A stretch of DNA of 64,000 bases from Alkalithermobacter paradoxus. GTDB lineage: Bacteria; Bacillota; Clostridia; Peptostreptococcales; Peptostreptococcaceae. Position 1 is the stretch's first letter. Every line of letters begins with the position of its first letter. Under the pieces are notes generated by a model. That model saw only the letters and a program-made list of their open reading frames with translations. It was not told the origin of the DNA and ran no database searches. The translations under genes and the position numbers were made by a program. Location of the stretch: assembly GCA_002029295.1 (NCBI GenBank), contig MZGW01000002.1:164001-228000 (forward strand). The letters are read 5' to 3'. Of this stretch, positions 8,082 to 16,918 are shown piece after piece.

Positions 8082-9239
8082 ATGAATAATATCTTAAGTA
8101 AAAAGGTAGGGATAATAGGTGGTGGACAGCTCGGGAAGATGCTTATAATTGAAGCTTTGAAGATGGGAGTATACACTGTGATTTTAGATCCTGATCCTAA
8201 ATGTCCTGCAAGTAATATAGCTAATGAACATATTGTTGCAAGTTTTTATAATGAGAATGCTTTAAGAAGTTTAGCTAGTAAAGTTGATATTGTAACTTAC
8301 GAGTTTGAACATATAGGTGCAGATATACTTAAGAGTTTAGAAGGTGAGGGAGTTAGGATATATCCAAGTCCTAAGACACTTGATATAATTCAAAATAAAT
8401 ATAATCAAAAGACATACTTCTTACAAAACAATATCCCTGTAGGAGATTTTAGAGAAGTTAAATCTCCAAATGATATAGTCAAAGCCTGTGAAGAGTTCGG
8501 ATATCCTGCTATGCTAAAGAGTGCACTTGGTGGATATGATGGAAAAGGAAATAGTTTGATTAAAAATCAAGATGGAATAGATAGTTCTTATAAAGAACTT
8601 GGTGAAGGGAAAATTCCTTTATATATAGAAAAATATATTCCTTATACAAAAGAAGTTTCTGTTGTATGTTGTAAGGGAATTAATAAGGATATAAAGATAT
8701 ATCCAGTGGGAGAAAATATTCATAAAGATAGTATATTATTTGAGACATCTGTTCCTGCTGATATAACGAAAGATGAATATGAAAAAGCGATAAATATCTC
8801 TAAGGATATATTAAATTTATTTGATGATGTTGGGATATTTTGTATAGAAATGTTTATAACAGAAGATGGAAGTGTTTTTGTTAATGAAGTTGCACCAAGA
8901 CCTCATAACTCGGGACACTACTCAATAGAAGGGTGCGTAACTTCCCAATTTGAAAATCATTTAAGAAGTATACTAGGGCTACCTCTTGGGGATGTAACTT
9001 TAGTTAAGCCAACAGTTATGAGAAATCTTCTAGGTGAGGACGGATATAAAGGAAAACCTATGGTAGTTGGAGTTAATAATGCATTATCTATAGAAGGTGT
9101 TAGTCTTCATATATATGGAAAGATTGAAACAAAACCTAAAAGAAAGATGGGGCATATAACTGCTATATCTGATACATTAGATGATGCAAGAAAAAAAGTA
9201 AGTAGTGCATATAACTTAATGAAAGTTATTTCAAGATAA
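8082..9239 (+). CDS. purK: 5-(carboxyamino)imidazole ribonucleotide synthase PurK
   Basis: ATP-dependent carboxylation of AIR to N5-CAIR in de novo purine synthesis. 385 aa, ATP-grasp fold. The N-terminal GGGQLGKM (residues 13-20), the YEFEHI strand and the late [12 protein letters not shown] metal/ATP-binding motif are diagnostic. It is the first gene of a two-gene unit, with purE 11 bases downstream, behind a guanine-class riboswitch. Confidence 0.96.
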   Translation: MNNILSKKVGIIGGGQLGKMLIIEALKMGVYTVILDPDPKCPASNIANEHIVASFYNENALRSLASKVDIVTYEFEHIGADILKSLEGEGVRIYPSPKTLDIIQNKYNQKTYFLQNNIPVGDFREVKSPNDIVKACEEFGYPAMLKSALGGYDGKGNSLIKNQDGIDSSYKELGEGKIPLYIEKYIPYTKEVSVVCCKGINKDIKIYPVGENIHKDSILFETSVPADITKDEYEKAINISKDILNLFDDVGIFCIEMFITEDGSVFVNEVAPRPHNSGHYSIEGCVTSQFENHLRSILGLPLGDVTLVKPTVMRNLLGEDGYKGKPMVVGVNNALSIEGVSLHIYGKIETKPKRKMGHITAISDTLDDARKKVSSAYNLMKVISR

Positions 9240-9250
9240 GGGGGATTTGT

Positions 9251-9739
9251 ATGAAAATAGGAATAATAATGGGAAGTGATTCGGATTTACCTGTAATGAA
9301 AGAAGCTGCTCAAATTTTAGACGAGCTTAAAGTAGATTATGAAATGACAATTGTTTCAGCACATAGAACTCCAGATAGACTGTATGATTATGCTAAAGGT
9401 GCTAGACAAAGAGGTATAAAAGTTATAATAGCAGGTGCAGGAGGAGCTGCACACCTTCCAGGGATGGTTGCTTCGCTTACAAATGTTCCTGTTATAGGAG
9501 TTCCTGTAAAAACAACAAGTTTAGATGGAGTAGACTCTTTATATTCTATAGTCCAGATGCCATCAGGAGTACCTGTTGCAACTGTAGCTATAAATGGTGC
9601 AAAGAATGCTGGTATACTAGCAGCTCAAATAATAGGAACTAGTAATGAAAGTATTTATAATAATTTAGAAAAATATAAAGAGAATCTTGAAAATATGGTA
9701 CTAGAAAAAGCAAGGAAAATGGAAGAAAGTAAAATATAA
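9251..9739 (+). CDS. purE: N5-CAIR mutase PurE
   Basis: Converts N5-CAIR to CAIR, the step after PurK. 162 aa, the normal class I length. GSDSDLPVM near residue 9 and SAHRTPDR (catalytic His near residue 43) are both present, followed by the [10 protein letters not shown] loop. The presence of PurK makes this the class I, carboxyaminoimidazole-using form. RBS GGGGG. Ends at an intrinsic terminator. Confidence 0.97.
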   Translation: MKIGIIMGSDSDLPVMKEAAQILDELKVDYEMTIVSAHRTPDRLYDYAKGARQRGIKVIIAGAGGAAHLPGMVASLTNVPVIGVPVKTTSLDGVDSLYSIVQMPSGVPVATVAINGAKNAGILAAQIIGTSNESIYNNLEKYKENLENMVLEKARKMEESKI

Positions 9740-9797
9740 TACAGTTTGTTTATGTGTTGACAATAAACTATGTGTAAACACATTATAAAATCTATAT

Positions 9798-9834
9798 AAA
9801 ATAGAGTCTCTGGATGTCCAAAGGCTCTATTTTT
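9798..9834 (+). terminator. Terminator after purE
   Basis: A nine-base-pair AAAATAGAG/CTCTATTTT stem around an 18-base loop, with the Ts continuing. Confidence 0.8.
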
Positions 9835-9930
9835 GTTAATAAATAAATAAAATCTAGTCATACCATAATTTACGAGTATAAGACATATTAATTTAATATA
9901 TGAATCATAAATGAATGAGGGGGTAAGTGG

Positions 9931-10422
9931 ATGAGGGAGTTTGCATTGTCCAAAAACAAGTTGATTGAAAGTAAGTTTAAGGAGTTAGAAGATTTTATAG
10001 ATTCTTTAGAAAATAAGAAAGCAGAGTTAATAATTGTACTTCATAAAGCTCAAGAAATTTTTGGATATCTTCCTAGAGAAGTTCAGCAGTTTGTTGCTAA
10101 AAAGCTAGATATACATACTTCTAAGGTTTATGGAGTAGTGAGTTTTTATTCATTTTTTACTATGACTCCTCAAGGAGAATATCCAATATCTATATGTATG
10201 GGAACAGCGTGCTATGTTCGTGACTCAGAGAAGGTATTAGATGAATTCAAAAGATTGTTAGGAATAACTATTGGTGAAGTTACTGATGATGGAAAGTTCT
10301 CTATAAATGTGCTTCGTTGTGTTGGAGCTTGTGGGCTTGCACCTGTAGTTATGATAGGCGAGAAAGTTTATGGACGAGTTACACCAGAGAAAGTATCTAA
10401 GATTCTTAAAGAATATGAGTAA
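9931..10422 (+). CDS. hydC: Hydrogenase subunit HydC (NuoE-like, [2Fe-2S])
   Basis: Small thioredoxin-fold electron-transfer subunit, 163 aa. The four [2Fe-2S] ligands are in CMGTAC (about residue 90) and CVGACG (about residue 130), as in NuoE. It opens a three-gene operon with a NuoF-like flavoprotein and an [FeFe] hydrogenase, the arrangement of NADH/ferredoxin-linked HydABC complexes. RBS GAGGGGG before ATG. The exact partner specificity (bifurcating or plain NADH-linked) is not decided by the sequence. Confidence 0.92.
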   Translation: MREFALSKNKLIESKFKELEDFIDSLENKKAELIIVLHKAQEIFGYLPREVQQFVAKKLDIHTSKVYGVVSFYSFFTMTPQGEYPISICMGTACYVRDSEKVLDEFKRLLGITIGEVTDDGKFSINVLRCVGACGLAPVVMIGEKVYGRVTPEKVSKILKEYE

Positions 10423-10446
10423 AATTATATGAGTTGGAGGGAGAAC

Positions 10447-12264
10447 ATGAACAAAGTTAGGTCTATTGATGATTTGAAAAATATAAAAAATGAAGTAAGA
10501 TCCAAAAATGCTAAGGGAGATTTGACAATTATAAAGGTAGCTATGGCAACTTGTAGTATAGCAGCAGGTGCAAAGAATATTATGGATAGTTTAATCAATG
10601 AGATAGATAAGCACAATTTAGAAAATGTAATAGTGATTAAAACAGGTTGCATGGGTTATTGTTATGCAGAGCCAACTGTTGAGGTTAGTATAAATGGAAA
10701 GGAAGATGTTGTTTTTGGGTATGTAGATGAAGATAGTGCTAGAAATATAGTACAAAATTACATAAAAAATGGAGAAGAAATCGAAGGAGTTATATCAAAC
10801 AAAGACAGTAAGCAAATGAAAATAGTTCTTAGAAACTGTGGATCTATAGACCCTGAGAATATAGATGAATATATAGCTGTAGATGGTTATGAGGCTTTAG
10901 GGAAAGCTCTATTTAGAATGGGTGATGATGGAGTTATAGATGAGATTAAAAAATCAGGACTTCGTGGACGTGGAGGTGGAGGGTTCCCAACAGGACTTAA
11001 ATGGGAATATGCAAGAAAAAACAAAGCGGATCAAAAATACGTTATTTGTAATGCTGACGAAGGAGATCCAGGTGCATTTATGGATAGATCAATACTAGAG
11101 GGAGATCCTCATTCGATAGTTGAAGCTATGGCTATTTGTGGATATGCAATAGGAGCAAGTGAAGGAAAGGTATATATTAGAGCTGAATATCCACTTGCTA
11201 TAAAAAGACTTCAAAAAGCAATAAAAGATGCTAGGGAGTATGGGCTTTTAGGCAAAGACATAATGGGTAGTGGATTTGACTTTGATATTGATATCAAATA
11301 CGGAGCAGGTGCATTTGTTTGTGGAGAGGAAACTGCTTTAATACATTCTATAGAAGGTGAAAGAGGAGAGCCTACAACTAAGCCGCCATTTCCAGCTGAA
11401 AGTGGATTATGGGGAAAACCTACAAATGTGAATAACGTTGAAACTTTCGCTAATATACCAGCTATACTTTTAAATGGTGGAGATTGGTTCAATAAAATAG
11501 GTACTGAAAGATCTAAAGGAACAAAGGTATTTGCTCTAGCTGGAAAAATAAATAATGTTGGCCTTATAGAAGTTCCTATGGGAACAACTCTTAGAGAAGT
11601 TATATTTGATATAGGTGGAGGAATAGTCAATAATAAAAGATTTAAGGCAGTTCAAACAGGAGGACCATCTGGAGGTTGTCTAACTGAGATTGACTTAGAT
11701 ACCCCTATAGACTTTGAGAATTTAATTCAAAGAGGCTCTATGATGGGATCAGGTGGAATGATAGTTATGGATGAAGAAGACTGTATGCCAAGTGTAGCAA
11801 AATTCTATTTAGAGTTTATAGAAGATGAATCCTGTGGTAAGTGCACACCTTGTAGGATTGGAACTAAAAGACTCTACGAAATTTTAGAAAAAGTAACTAC
11901 AGGAAGAGCTGCTATGGAAGATTTGGATCAGCTAAGAGTTTTATCAGATGTCATAAAAGATACAGCTTTATGTGGTTTAGGGCAGACTGCTCCTAACCCT
12001 ATACTCTCAACATTGAGTACATTTTGGGATGAATATGAAGACCACGTGAAATATGGAAAATGTACTGCTGGAAAATGTAATGCACTACTAAAATACAGAA
12101 TTATAAAATCTAAATGTGTCGGTTGTACACTATGTTCAAGAGTATGTCCTACTAGTGCTATAGTTGGAAGACCTAAACAAGCACATGTAATAGAACAAAC
12201 TAAATGTATTAAATGTGGTGCATGTATGGATAAATGTAAGTTCTATGCTATTAAAAAAGATTAA
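10447..12264 (+). CDS. hydB: Hydrogenase subunit HydB (NuoF-like, FMN/NADH)
   Basis: Flavoprotein that exchanges electrons with NAD(H) in the hydrogenase complex. Domains in order: a thioredoxin-like [2Fe-2S] domain (ATCSIAAGA and CMGYCYAEP, residues ~30-75), the NADH/FMN-binding NuoF core (GLRGRGGGGFPTGLKW near 175, GAGAYVCG-like GAGAFVCGEET near 285), the SCGKCTPCRIG [4Fe-4S] site (~461), and two C-terminal ferredoxin clusters. The start is the ATG at 10447, 7 bases after GGAGGG; an ATG at 10429 lies before that RBS. 605 aa, typical. Confidence 0.93.
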   Translation: MNKVRSIDDLKNIKNEVRSKNAKGDLTIIKVAMATCSIAAGAKNIMDSLINEIDKHNLENVIVIKTGCMGYCYAEPTVEVSINGKEDVVFGYVDEDSARNIVQNYIKNGEEIEGVISNKDSKQMKIVLRNCGSIDPENIDEYIAVDGYEALGKALFRMGDDGVIDEIKKSGLRGRGGGGFPTGLKWEYARKNKADQKYVICNADEGDPGAFMDRSILEGDPHSIVEAMAICGYAIGASEGKVYIRAEYPLAIKRLQKAIKDAREYGLLGKDIMGSGFDFDIDIKYGAGAFVCGEETALIHSIEGERGEPTTKPPFPAESGLWGKPTNVNNVETFANIPAILLNGGDWFNKIGTERSKGTKVFALAGKINNVGLIEVPMGTTLREVIFDIGGGIVNNKRFKAVQTGGPSGGCLTEIDLDTPIDFENLIQRGSMMGSGGMIVMDEEDCMPSVAKFYLEFIEDESCGKCTPCRIGTKRLYEILEKVTTGRAAMEDLDQLRVLSDVIKDTALCGLGQTAPNPILSTLSTFWDEYEDHVKYGKCTAGKCNALLKYRIIKSKCVGCTLCSRVCPTSAIVGRPKQAHVIEQTKCIKCGACMDKCKFYAIKKD

Positions 12265-12279
12265 TGTAAGGAGGATTAT

Positions 12280-14037
12280 ATGATAAATATTACAATAGAT
12301 GGAAAGAAAATAAGTGTAGAAGAAGGTAGTACTATACTTGAAGCATCGCACAAAGTTGGCATAGACATACCTACACTTTGTCATCTTGATTTGCACGATA
12401 TAAAGATGGTAAATAAATGTGCATCTTGTAGAATATGTGTTGTGGAAGTTGAGGGAAGAAGAAATTTAGCTCCAGCTTGTGCAACTCCTGTACATGACAA
12501 TATGATTGTAAAAACAAATACTTTAAGAGTATTGAATGCTAGAAAAACAGTTCTAGAACTTATGTTATCAGATCATCCTAAAGATTGTTTAATATGTCCT
12601 AAATCAGGAAATTGCGAACTTCAAGATCTTGCAGAGAGATTTGGAATAAGAGAGGTTCATTATTACGATGGTGAAAAGTCGACATATATAAAAGATTACT
12701 CTACATCTATAATAAGGGATATGGATAAGTGTGTAATGTGCAGAAGATGTGAAACTATGTGCAATAGTGTTCAAACTGTAGGAGCTTTATCAGGAGTAAA
12801 TAGAGGCTTTAATGCTGTTGTATCTCCTGCATTTGAAGAAAAATTAGAAAACTCTGTATGTACTCACTGTGGTCAATGTGTTGCTGTATGTCCTGTTGGT
12901 GCATTAACTGAAAAAGAAAATATATGGTCTGTTGTAGATGCGTTGGTAAATAAAAACAAGGTTGTTGTAGTTCAAACAGCTCCTGCAGTAAGAGCGGCAC
13001 TTGGAGAAGAGTTTGGTCTTGAAGCTGGAAGTTTGGTTACAGGAAAAATGGTAGCAGCTCTTAGAAGACTTGGATTTGATTATGTATTTGATACTGACTT
13101 TGCAGCAGACTTAACCATAATGGAAGAAGGTGCAGAACTTTTAGATAGACTGGAAAGGTATATTGAAGGAGATGAAAGTGTAAAGCTTCCTATGTTAACT
13201 TCGTGTTGTCCTGGATGGGTAAATTTCCTTGAAAGTCAGTTCCCAGATTTATTAGATATACCATCTTCAGCTAAGTCTCCACAGCAGATGTTTGGATCAA
13301 TAGCAAAATCCTATTTTGCACAAAAATTATTCATACCTAGAGAAAAAATGGTTGTAGTCTCAGTTATGCCTTGTCTTGCAAAAAAATTTGAAGCATCTAG
13401 AGAGGAGTTTAAAGTAAAAGGAAATCCAGATGTTGATATATCTATATCTACAAGAGAACTTGCACATCTTATAAAAATTGCAAATATAGACTTTAATGAT
13501 CTTGAAGAAGAAGACTTTGATAAACCACTTGGAGAATCTACAGGAGCTGCAGTTATATTTGGGGCTACAGGAGGAGTTATAGAAGCTGCTACTAGAACAG
13601 TATATGAACTTTTTACAGGTAAAAAGTTAGAAAAAATAGATTTTGAAGAACTGAGAGGGATTGAAGGAATAAGATGTGCTAGTATAAAAATAAATGATAT
13701 GGATATAAACATAGGCATAGCTAGTGGTCTTGGAAATGCACGTAAATTATTAGAAGAAATAAGAAGTGGAAATCCACGAAATCTTCATGCTATAGAAATT
13801 ATGGCATGTCCAGGTGGTTGTATAGGTGGAGGAGGTCAGCCTTATCATCATGGAAATATAGAAATTCTAAAAAAACGTGCGGATGCTATATATACAGAAG
13901 ATAAAAATAAACCTATAAGAAAATCTCATGAAAATCCTTATATAAAGGAAATATATCAAAAATTCTTATGGGAACCATTAAGTGAAAAGTCTCATCATTT
14001 ACTACACACTTCTTACTCACCTAAACAGAAGGTGTAG
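12280..14037 (+). CDS. hydA: [FeFe] hydrogenase catalytic subunit HydA
   Basis: Reversible H2 formation in the cytoplasm. 585 aa. The N-terminus has a [2Fe-2S] ferredoxin domain, the His-Cys3 cluster (HPKDCLICPKSGNC) and two [4Fe-4S] clusters (CVMCRRCETMC, CTHCGQCVAVCP). The H-cluster signatures follow: TSCCPGW (~307), MPCLAKKFE (~363) and ACPGGCIGGGG (~508). Together with the two upstream subunits this is the HydABC layout, known in anaerobes to couple NADH and reduced ferredoxin to hydrogen. The maturases HydE/F/G are not in the window. RBS AAGGAGG. Confidence 0.96.
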   Translation: MINITIDGKKISVEEGSTILEASHKVGIDIPTLCHLDLHDIKMVNKCASCRICVVEVEGRRNLAPACATPVHDNMIVKTNTLRVLNARKTVLELMLSDHPKDCLICPKSGNCELQDLAERFGIREVHYYDGEKSTYIKDYSTSIIRDMDKCVMCRRCETMCNSVQTVGALSGVNRGFNAVVSPAFEEKLENSVCTHCGQCVAVCPVGALTEKENIWSVVDALVNKNKVVVVQTAPAVRAALGEEFGLEAGSLVTGKMVAALRRLGFDYVFDTDFAADLTIMEEGAELLDRLERYIEGDESVKLPMLTSCCPGWVNFLESQFPDLLDIPSSAKSPQQMFGSIAKSYFAQKLFIPREKMVVVSVMPCLAKKFEASREEFKVKGNPDVDISISTRELAHLIKIANIDFNDLEEEDFDKPLGESTGAAVIFGATGGVIEAATRTVYELFTGKKLEKIDFEELRGIEGIRCASIKINDMDINIGIASGLGNARKLLEEIRSGNPRNLHAIEIMACPGGCIGGGGQPYHHGNIEILKKRADAIYTEDKNKPIRKSHENPYIKEIYQKFLWEPLSEKSHHLLHTSYSPKQKV

Positions 14038-14049
14038 GCTTTAAAATAC

Positions 14050-14078
14050 TTGTATGATGTGACAAATTGTGTTAATAT
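14050..14078 (+). promoter_or_regulatory. Candidate promoter of the PTS IIA gene
   Basis: TTGTAT (14050-14055), a 17-bp spacer and TAATAT (14073-14078), placed so that the transcript begins just before the antiterminator site. Confidence 0.5.
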
Positions 14079-14108
14079 ATATAAAGTCTTTAGAGATAAT
14101 TTAATTTT

Positions 14109-14137
14109 ACGTGTCACTGACTAGATCAGGCATGAGT
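14109..14137 (+). promoter_or_regulatory. GlcT-type ribonucleic antiterminator (RAT) site
   Basis: The 29 bases at 14109-14137 closely follow the GlcT RAT of glucose PTS leaders (core CACTGACTAGATCAGG, then CATGAG). The 3' end of the site overlaps the 5' arm of the terminator hairpin. Binding of a BglG/GlcT-family protein would therefore prevent termination, the known mechanism for ptsG in Bacillus. No such regulator is encoded in the window. Confidence 0.8.
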
Positions 14138-14197
14138 AAAGCTTATTTTGGGCATATCTATTTATAGATCCTAGGCTTTGCTCATGCTTTTATTTTG
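14130..14197 (+). terminator. Leader terminator before PTS IIA gene
   Basis: A 13-base arm GCATGAGTAAAGC pairs with GCTTTGCTCATGC (14175-14187, one G-T pair) and is followed by TTTTATTTTG. It lies between promoter and gene, so it is an attenuator controlled by the overlapping RAT site. Confidence 0.85.
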
Positions 14198-14219
14198 TTT
14201 AAAAGAAAGGAGAAGTCAC

Positions 14220-14762
14220 ATGAGAAAATTATTAGAAAGTTTAAAGCAAACGTTTACGCAAAAGACTGCTGACAACGAAGTTAAGGAGGTAAATGTAGAA
14301 TCTAAAGATACGACTTTTGTATCTCCACTAAGTGGGAAACTATTAAATATTGAGGAAGTACCAGATCAAGTATTCTCTCAGAGAATAATGGGAGATGGAT
14401 TTGCTATAGAGCCTAATTGTGGCAAAGTTGTATCTCCTGTTAATGGTACAGTAGCTACTTTATTTCATACAAAGCATGCTATAGGATTAGTTTCAGATGA
14501 TGGACAAGAAATACTTATTCACTTTGGTATAGATACAGTTAATTTAGGAGGAGAAGGTTTTGAAGCTTTAGTAAGCGAAGGAGATAAGGTTAAGGTAGGT
14601 CAAACTATACTTAATGTAGACATAGATAAAATAAAAGGAAAGGTTCCTTCTTTAATAACTCCTGTAATATTTACTAACTTGAAAGAGAATGAAAAAATAT
14701 CTGTTGAAGTTGGTAAAGAAGTTAAGGCTGGAGATAAAGATATAGTATCTATAGTGAAATAG
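14220..14762 (+). CDS. PTS glucose-family IIA component (Crr-like)
   Basis: Phosphocarrier that passes phosphate from HPr to a sugar-specific IIB/IIC. 180 aa from the ATG at 14220, which follows AAAGGAG; in-frame upstream codons have no RBS. The EIIA-Glc core begins at FVSPLSGK. The active-site His lies in ILIHFGIDTV (about residue 104), and the second His is in FHTKHAIGL. No IIB/IIC gene is adjacent, so it probably serves permeases encoded elsewhere. The GlcT-type leader points to glucose control. Confidence 0.93.
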   Translation: MRKLLESLKQTFTQKTADNEVKEVNVESKDTTFVSPLSGKLLNIEEVPDQVFSQRIMGDGFAIEPNCGKVVSPVNGTVATLFHTKHAIGLVSDDGQEILIHFGIDTVNLGGEGFEALVSEGDKVKVGQTILNVDIDKIKGKVPSLITPVIFTNLKENEKISVEVGKEVKAGDKDIVSIVK

Positions 14763-14765
14763 TCT

Positions 14766-14797
14766 AAAGGTCTACTGAAATTCAGTAGACCTTTAAA
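14766..14797 (+). terminator. Terminator after PTS IIA gene
   Basis: A 14-base perfect inverted repeat AAAGGTCTACTGAA/TTCAGTAGACCTTT, followed by a short T-rich stretch. Confidence 0.8.
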
Positions 14798-14850
14798 CTT
14801 TATACAATATAAAGTATAATAGTTATAAAATCTGCTTTGGGAGGCTTGAA

Positions 14851-15225
14851 ATGAAAAAAGGCGATATGATTTTGATAGCTATTATATGCATTGTATCTTT
14901 TGGAGGATTCTTATTCTTGAATTTTAACAAGAAAGAGCTAAATGAAAAATATATAGAAATAGTTGTAGATGGACAAACGTATAAAAAAGTATACATAAAT
15001 AATGAAGAATATAATGAAAAGATAAGTGTAAAGACTGAATTTGGTGAAAATGTAGTATATATACATGATGGAGGAGTGGAAGTTGAAAGTGCCGATTGTA
15101 AAGATCAAATATGTGTAAAAACAGGTCATATAAAAAGATCTGGACAAATAATTGCATGTCTTCCTCATAAATTATACGTTAAGATAACTGGTAAAGGCAA
15201 TGAAGTAGACAATATAGCATACTAG
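14851..15225 (+). CDS. NusG domain II-containing protein
   Basis: 124 aa: one N-terminal membrane anchor (residues 6-24), then an extracytoplasmic NusG-domain-II fold. The two-cysteine pair C..(D)xxC (SADCKDQIC) and a later Cys (IACLPHKL) are typical of the family. RBS GGGAGG. It lies 9 bases before the Gx transporter gene, a pairing common in clostridia, where the genes often accompany polyprenyl-diphosphate or Rnf/ApbE loci. Function unknown; membrane redox or isoprenoid traffic is only suggested by context. Confidence 0.85.
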   Translation: MKKGDMILIAIICIVSFGGFLFLNFNKKELNEKYIEIVVDGQTYKKVYINNEEYNEKISVKTEFGENVVYIHDGGVEVESADCKDQICVKTGHIKRSGQIIACLPHKLYVKITGKGNEVDNIAY

Positions 15226-15234
15226 GAGGATAAT

Positions 15235-15750
15235 ATGAGCAAGACAAGAAAATTAGTTATAATTGCAATTTTTGTATCTCAGGCTATGGCACTTCATATA
15301 ATTGAATCATCTATACCAAATCCTCTTATAGCTATATCACCTGGTGCAAAACTTGGGCTTTCAAACATAATAACACTAACATCACTTAAGATATTTGGAT
15401 TTAAAGAATCATTATTAATATTGGTATTAAGAATAGCTTTATCTACCCTTTGGGGCTCGATGTCATCCTTTCTGTTTAGTCTTGTAGGAGGGGTTCTTAG
15501 TTTGGTAGCTATGGCTACTTTGTTGAAGTTGCTAAAAGAAAGGCTCAGTATTATAGGAGTAAGTATTGTAGGTGCAATATTTCACAATATAGGGCAGCTA
15601 CTTGTAGCTTCTATAGTTATACAAAATATAAATATATTCATATACTTGCCTGTACTACTGTTATCATCAATACCTACAGGACTATTTATAGGTATTGTAT
15701 GTAAATTTTTAGTTAAAACTTATAAATATTCAATGAAAATGTTTTCGTAA
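15235..15750 (+). CDS. Gx transporter family membrane protein
   Basis: 171 aa, five to six hydrophobic segments, of the family once labelled 'heptaprenyl diphosphate synthase component I'. The N-terminal AMALHIIESSIPNP and the PGAKLGLSNIITL motif are the family's best-conserved stretches. ATG behind AGGAGG; co-transcribed with the NusG-II gene. It is probably a small-molecule membrane transporter; the old enzyme name is not supported by any prenyl-synthase motif. Confidence 0.85.
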   Translation: MSKTRKLVIIAIFVSQAMALHIIESSIPNPLIAISPGAKLGLSNIITLTSLKIFGFKESLLILVLRIALSTLWGSMSSFLFSLVGGVLSLVAMATLLKLLKERLSIIGVSIVGAIFHNIGQLLVASIVIQNINIFIYLPVLLLSSIPTGLFIGIVCKFLVKTYKYSMKMFS

Positions 15751-15841
15751 TTAATATTTATACATTGACATATATTTACTTTATTTGATAAAATACAACT
15801 AGGGAAGATATTACAAATTATAAAATAAAATGGTGATATAT

Positions 15842-16006
15842 ATGAAAAATGAAAATATAACCGTTATAAGAAAGAAAATTGAAGATCTAAGAGATGATAT
15901 CAATAGATACATAGAGTATCCAGATATTTTTAAAGAAGAATTAGAAGAGACGAGTAGTAAGATTGACTCCCTTATAAATGAATATTTAAAACTTAATGGT
16001 AAATAA
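15842..16006 (+). CDS. Spo0E-like aspartyl-phosphatase family protein
   Basis: 54 aa, all helical, reading LRDDINRYIEYP...EELEETSSKIDSLINEYLKL. The SxxxD signature of Spo0E-like phosphatases (SSKID, residues 38-42) and the size fit. Family members dephosphorylate Spo0A to delay sporulation; whether this one does is inferred. The RBS GGTGAT is modest. The gene is followed directly by a strong two-way hairpin. Confidence 0.72.
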   Translation: MKNENITVIRKKIEDLRDDINRYIEYPDIFKEELEETSSKIDSLINEYLKLNGK

Positions 16007-16032
16007 AAAGAGAAGGATATCCTTCTCTTTTT
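16005..16032. terminator. Bidirectional terminator
   Basis: A 28-base perfect palindrome, AAAAAGAGAAGGAT and its complement, between the Spo0E-like gene and the convergent DUF155 gene; both strands end in a T-run. Confidence 0.92.
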
Positions 16033-16843
16033 AGTGGAAAAAACTAAGTATAATATCAAATACAAAAAGTAGTATGATCATCCATTCTAAATTTGCAGAT
16101 CTTCTTGCTTCTACTAAGTTAGAGTAAGAGTTTAGAACCGTTAAAAGTATTTCTATTTTGTGGTTTGTACTTTCATATCTATCGTTGAGGTCAAAGAAGC
16201 TACTAAGCTCTATATAAAACTTTTCTATTTCTGAGTTTTGCCATGCAATATCAGGTATTTCATCTATCATTATATAAGATATTGTTTGGTACTTAAATCT
16301 AAGTATGTCAGCGGCGTGCTTTGCTAACACCTTATCTCTTATATTAAGCTTTCCTCTTTCTAAAATTTCTAAAGTTGGTTCGAAATTGTCGAAGATTTTG
16401 TATATATCTTCTTCAACCCTTTCAAGTGCTACTGATTTACCTAAAACTGTAGATATTATGGTTAGGTAATAGTCTTTAATTTCAGGAACTATAATCCCAT
16501 CATCAAGTATAGCCAGTTCACTATCAGGTAACAATCTAAGATAGAATTCATCAGAAAAATGTTTTAAATATGAAGAATTTATCTTTATTTCAGAGTCTCT
16601 TATATAATCTATAAATACAGGGATTTCACTTTCTTCCATATTTATAAATATAATACTACCAAAAGAAAAGATATATATACTTTTATTTTCTATATTAGCT
16701 CCTAATATTCTTTGCAAATCTTTGTTACGAAGTATAAGAGGTTCTTCCCATTTATACTTTTTATAAATATTAAATTTTTTAGCTACATTATTAATGTTTA
16801 TTTCCTTAGCAACAACAATAGATTTAAATACTATTTGTTCCAT
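16031..16843 (-). CDS. RMD1/YagE (DUF155) family protein
   Basis: 270 aa. The N-terminal half has the DUF155 pattern with IYIFSFGSIIFINM as its central strands. The C-terminal half is helical (KLNIRDKVLAKHAADILRF) and ends in a hydrophobic anchor of about 18 residues (WMIILLFVFDIILSFF). In eukaryotes the family includes mitochondrial Rmd1/Rmnd1; bacterial function is unknown. Single gene, divergent from mscS. Confidence 0.85.
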   Translation of the reverse strand: MEQIVFKSIVVAKEININNVAKKFNIYKKYKWEEPLILRNKDLQRILGANIENKSIYIFSFGSIIFINMEESEIPVFIDYIRDSEIKINSSYLKHFSDEFYLRLLPDSELAILDDGIIVPEIKDYYLTIISTVLGKSVALERVEEDIYKIFDNFEPTLEILERGKLNIRDKVLAKHAADILRFKYQTISYIMIDEIPDIAWQNSEIEKFYIELSSFFDLNDRYESTNHKIEILLTVLNSYSNLVEARRSANLEWMIILLFVFDIILSFFH

Positions 16844-16918
16844 ACGTTTATCACCCGATATTATATTTTTATTTAGTTTAGATTAATTTTAAGAAAAATA
16901 TGCAACTAGGAGGTGTCT

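Noticed and set aside
9757-9789. TTGACA...TATAAA as promoter of the hydrogenase operon
   Set aside because: The spacer is 21 bases and the purE terminator lies downstream, before the operon.
11211-11630. Minus-strand reading frame inside hydB
   Set aside because: It lies entirely within a confidently assigned gene and has no RBS or domain.
15235-15750. Heptaprenyl diphosphate synthase component I
   Set aside because: An old database name; the protein is a membrane protein of the Gx transporter family without prenyl-synthase motifs.
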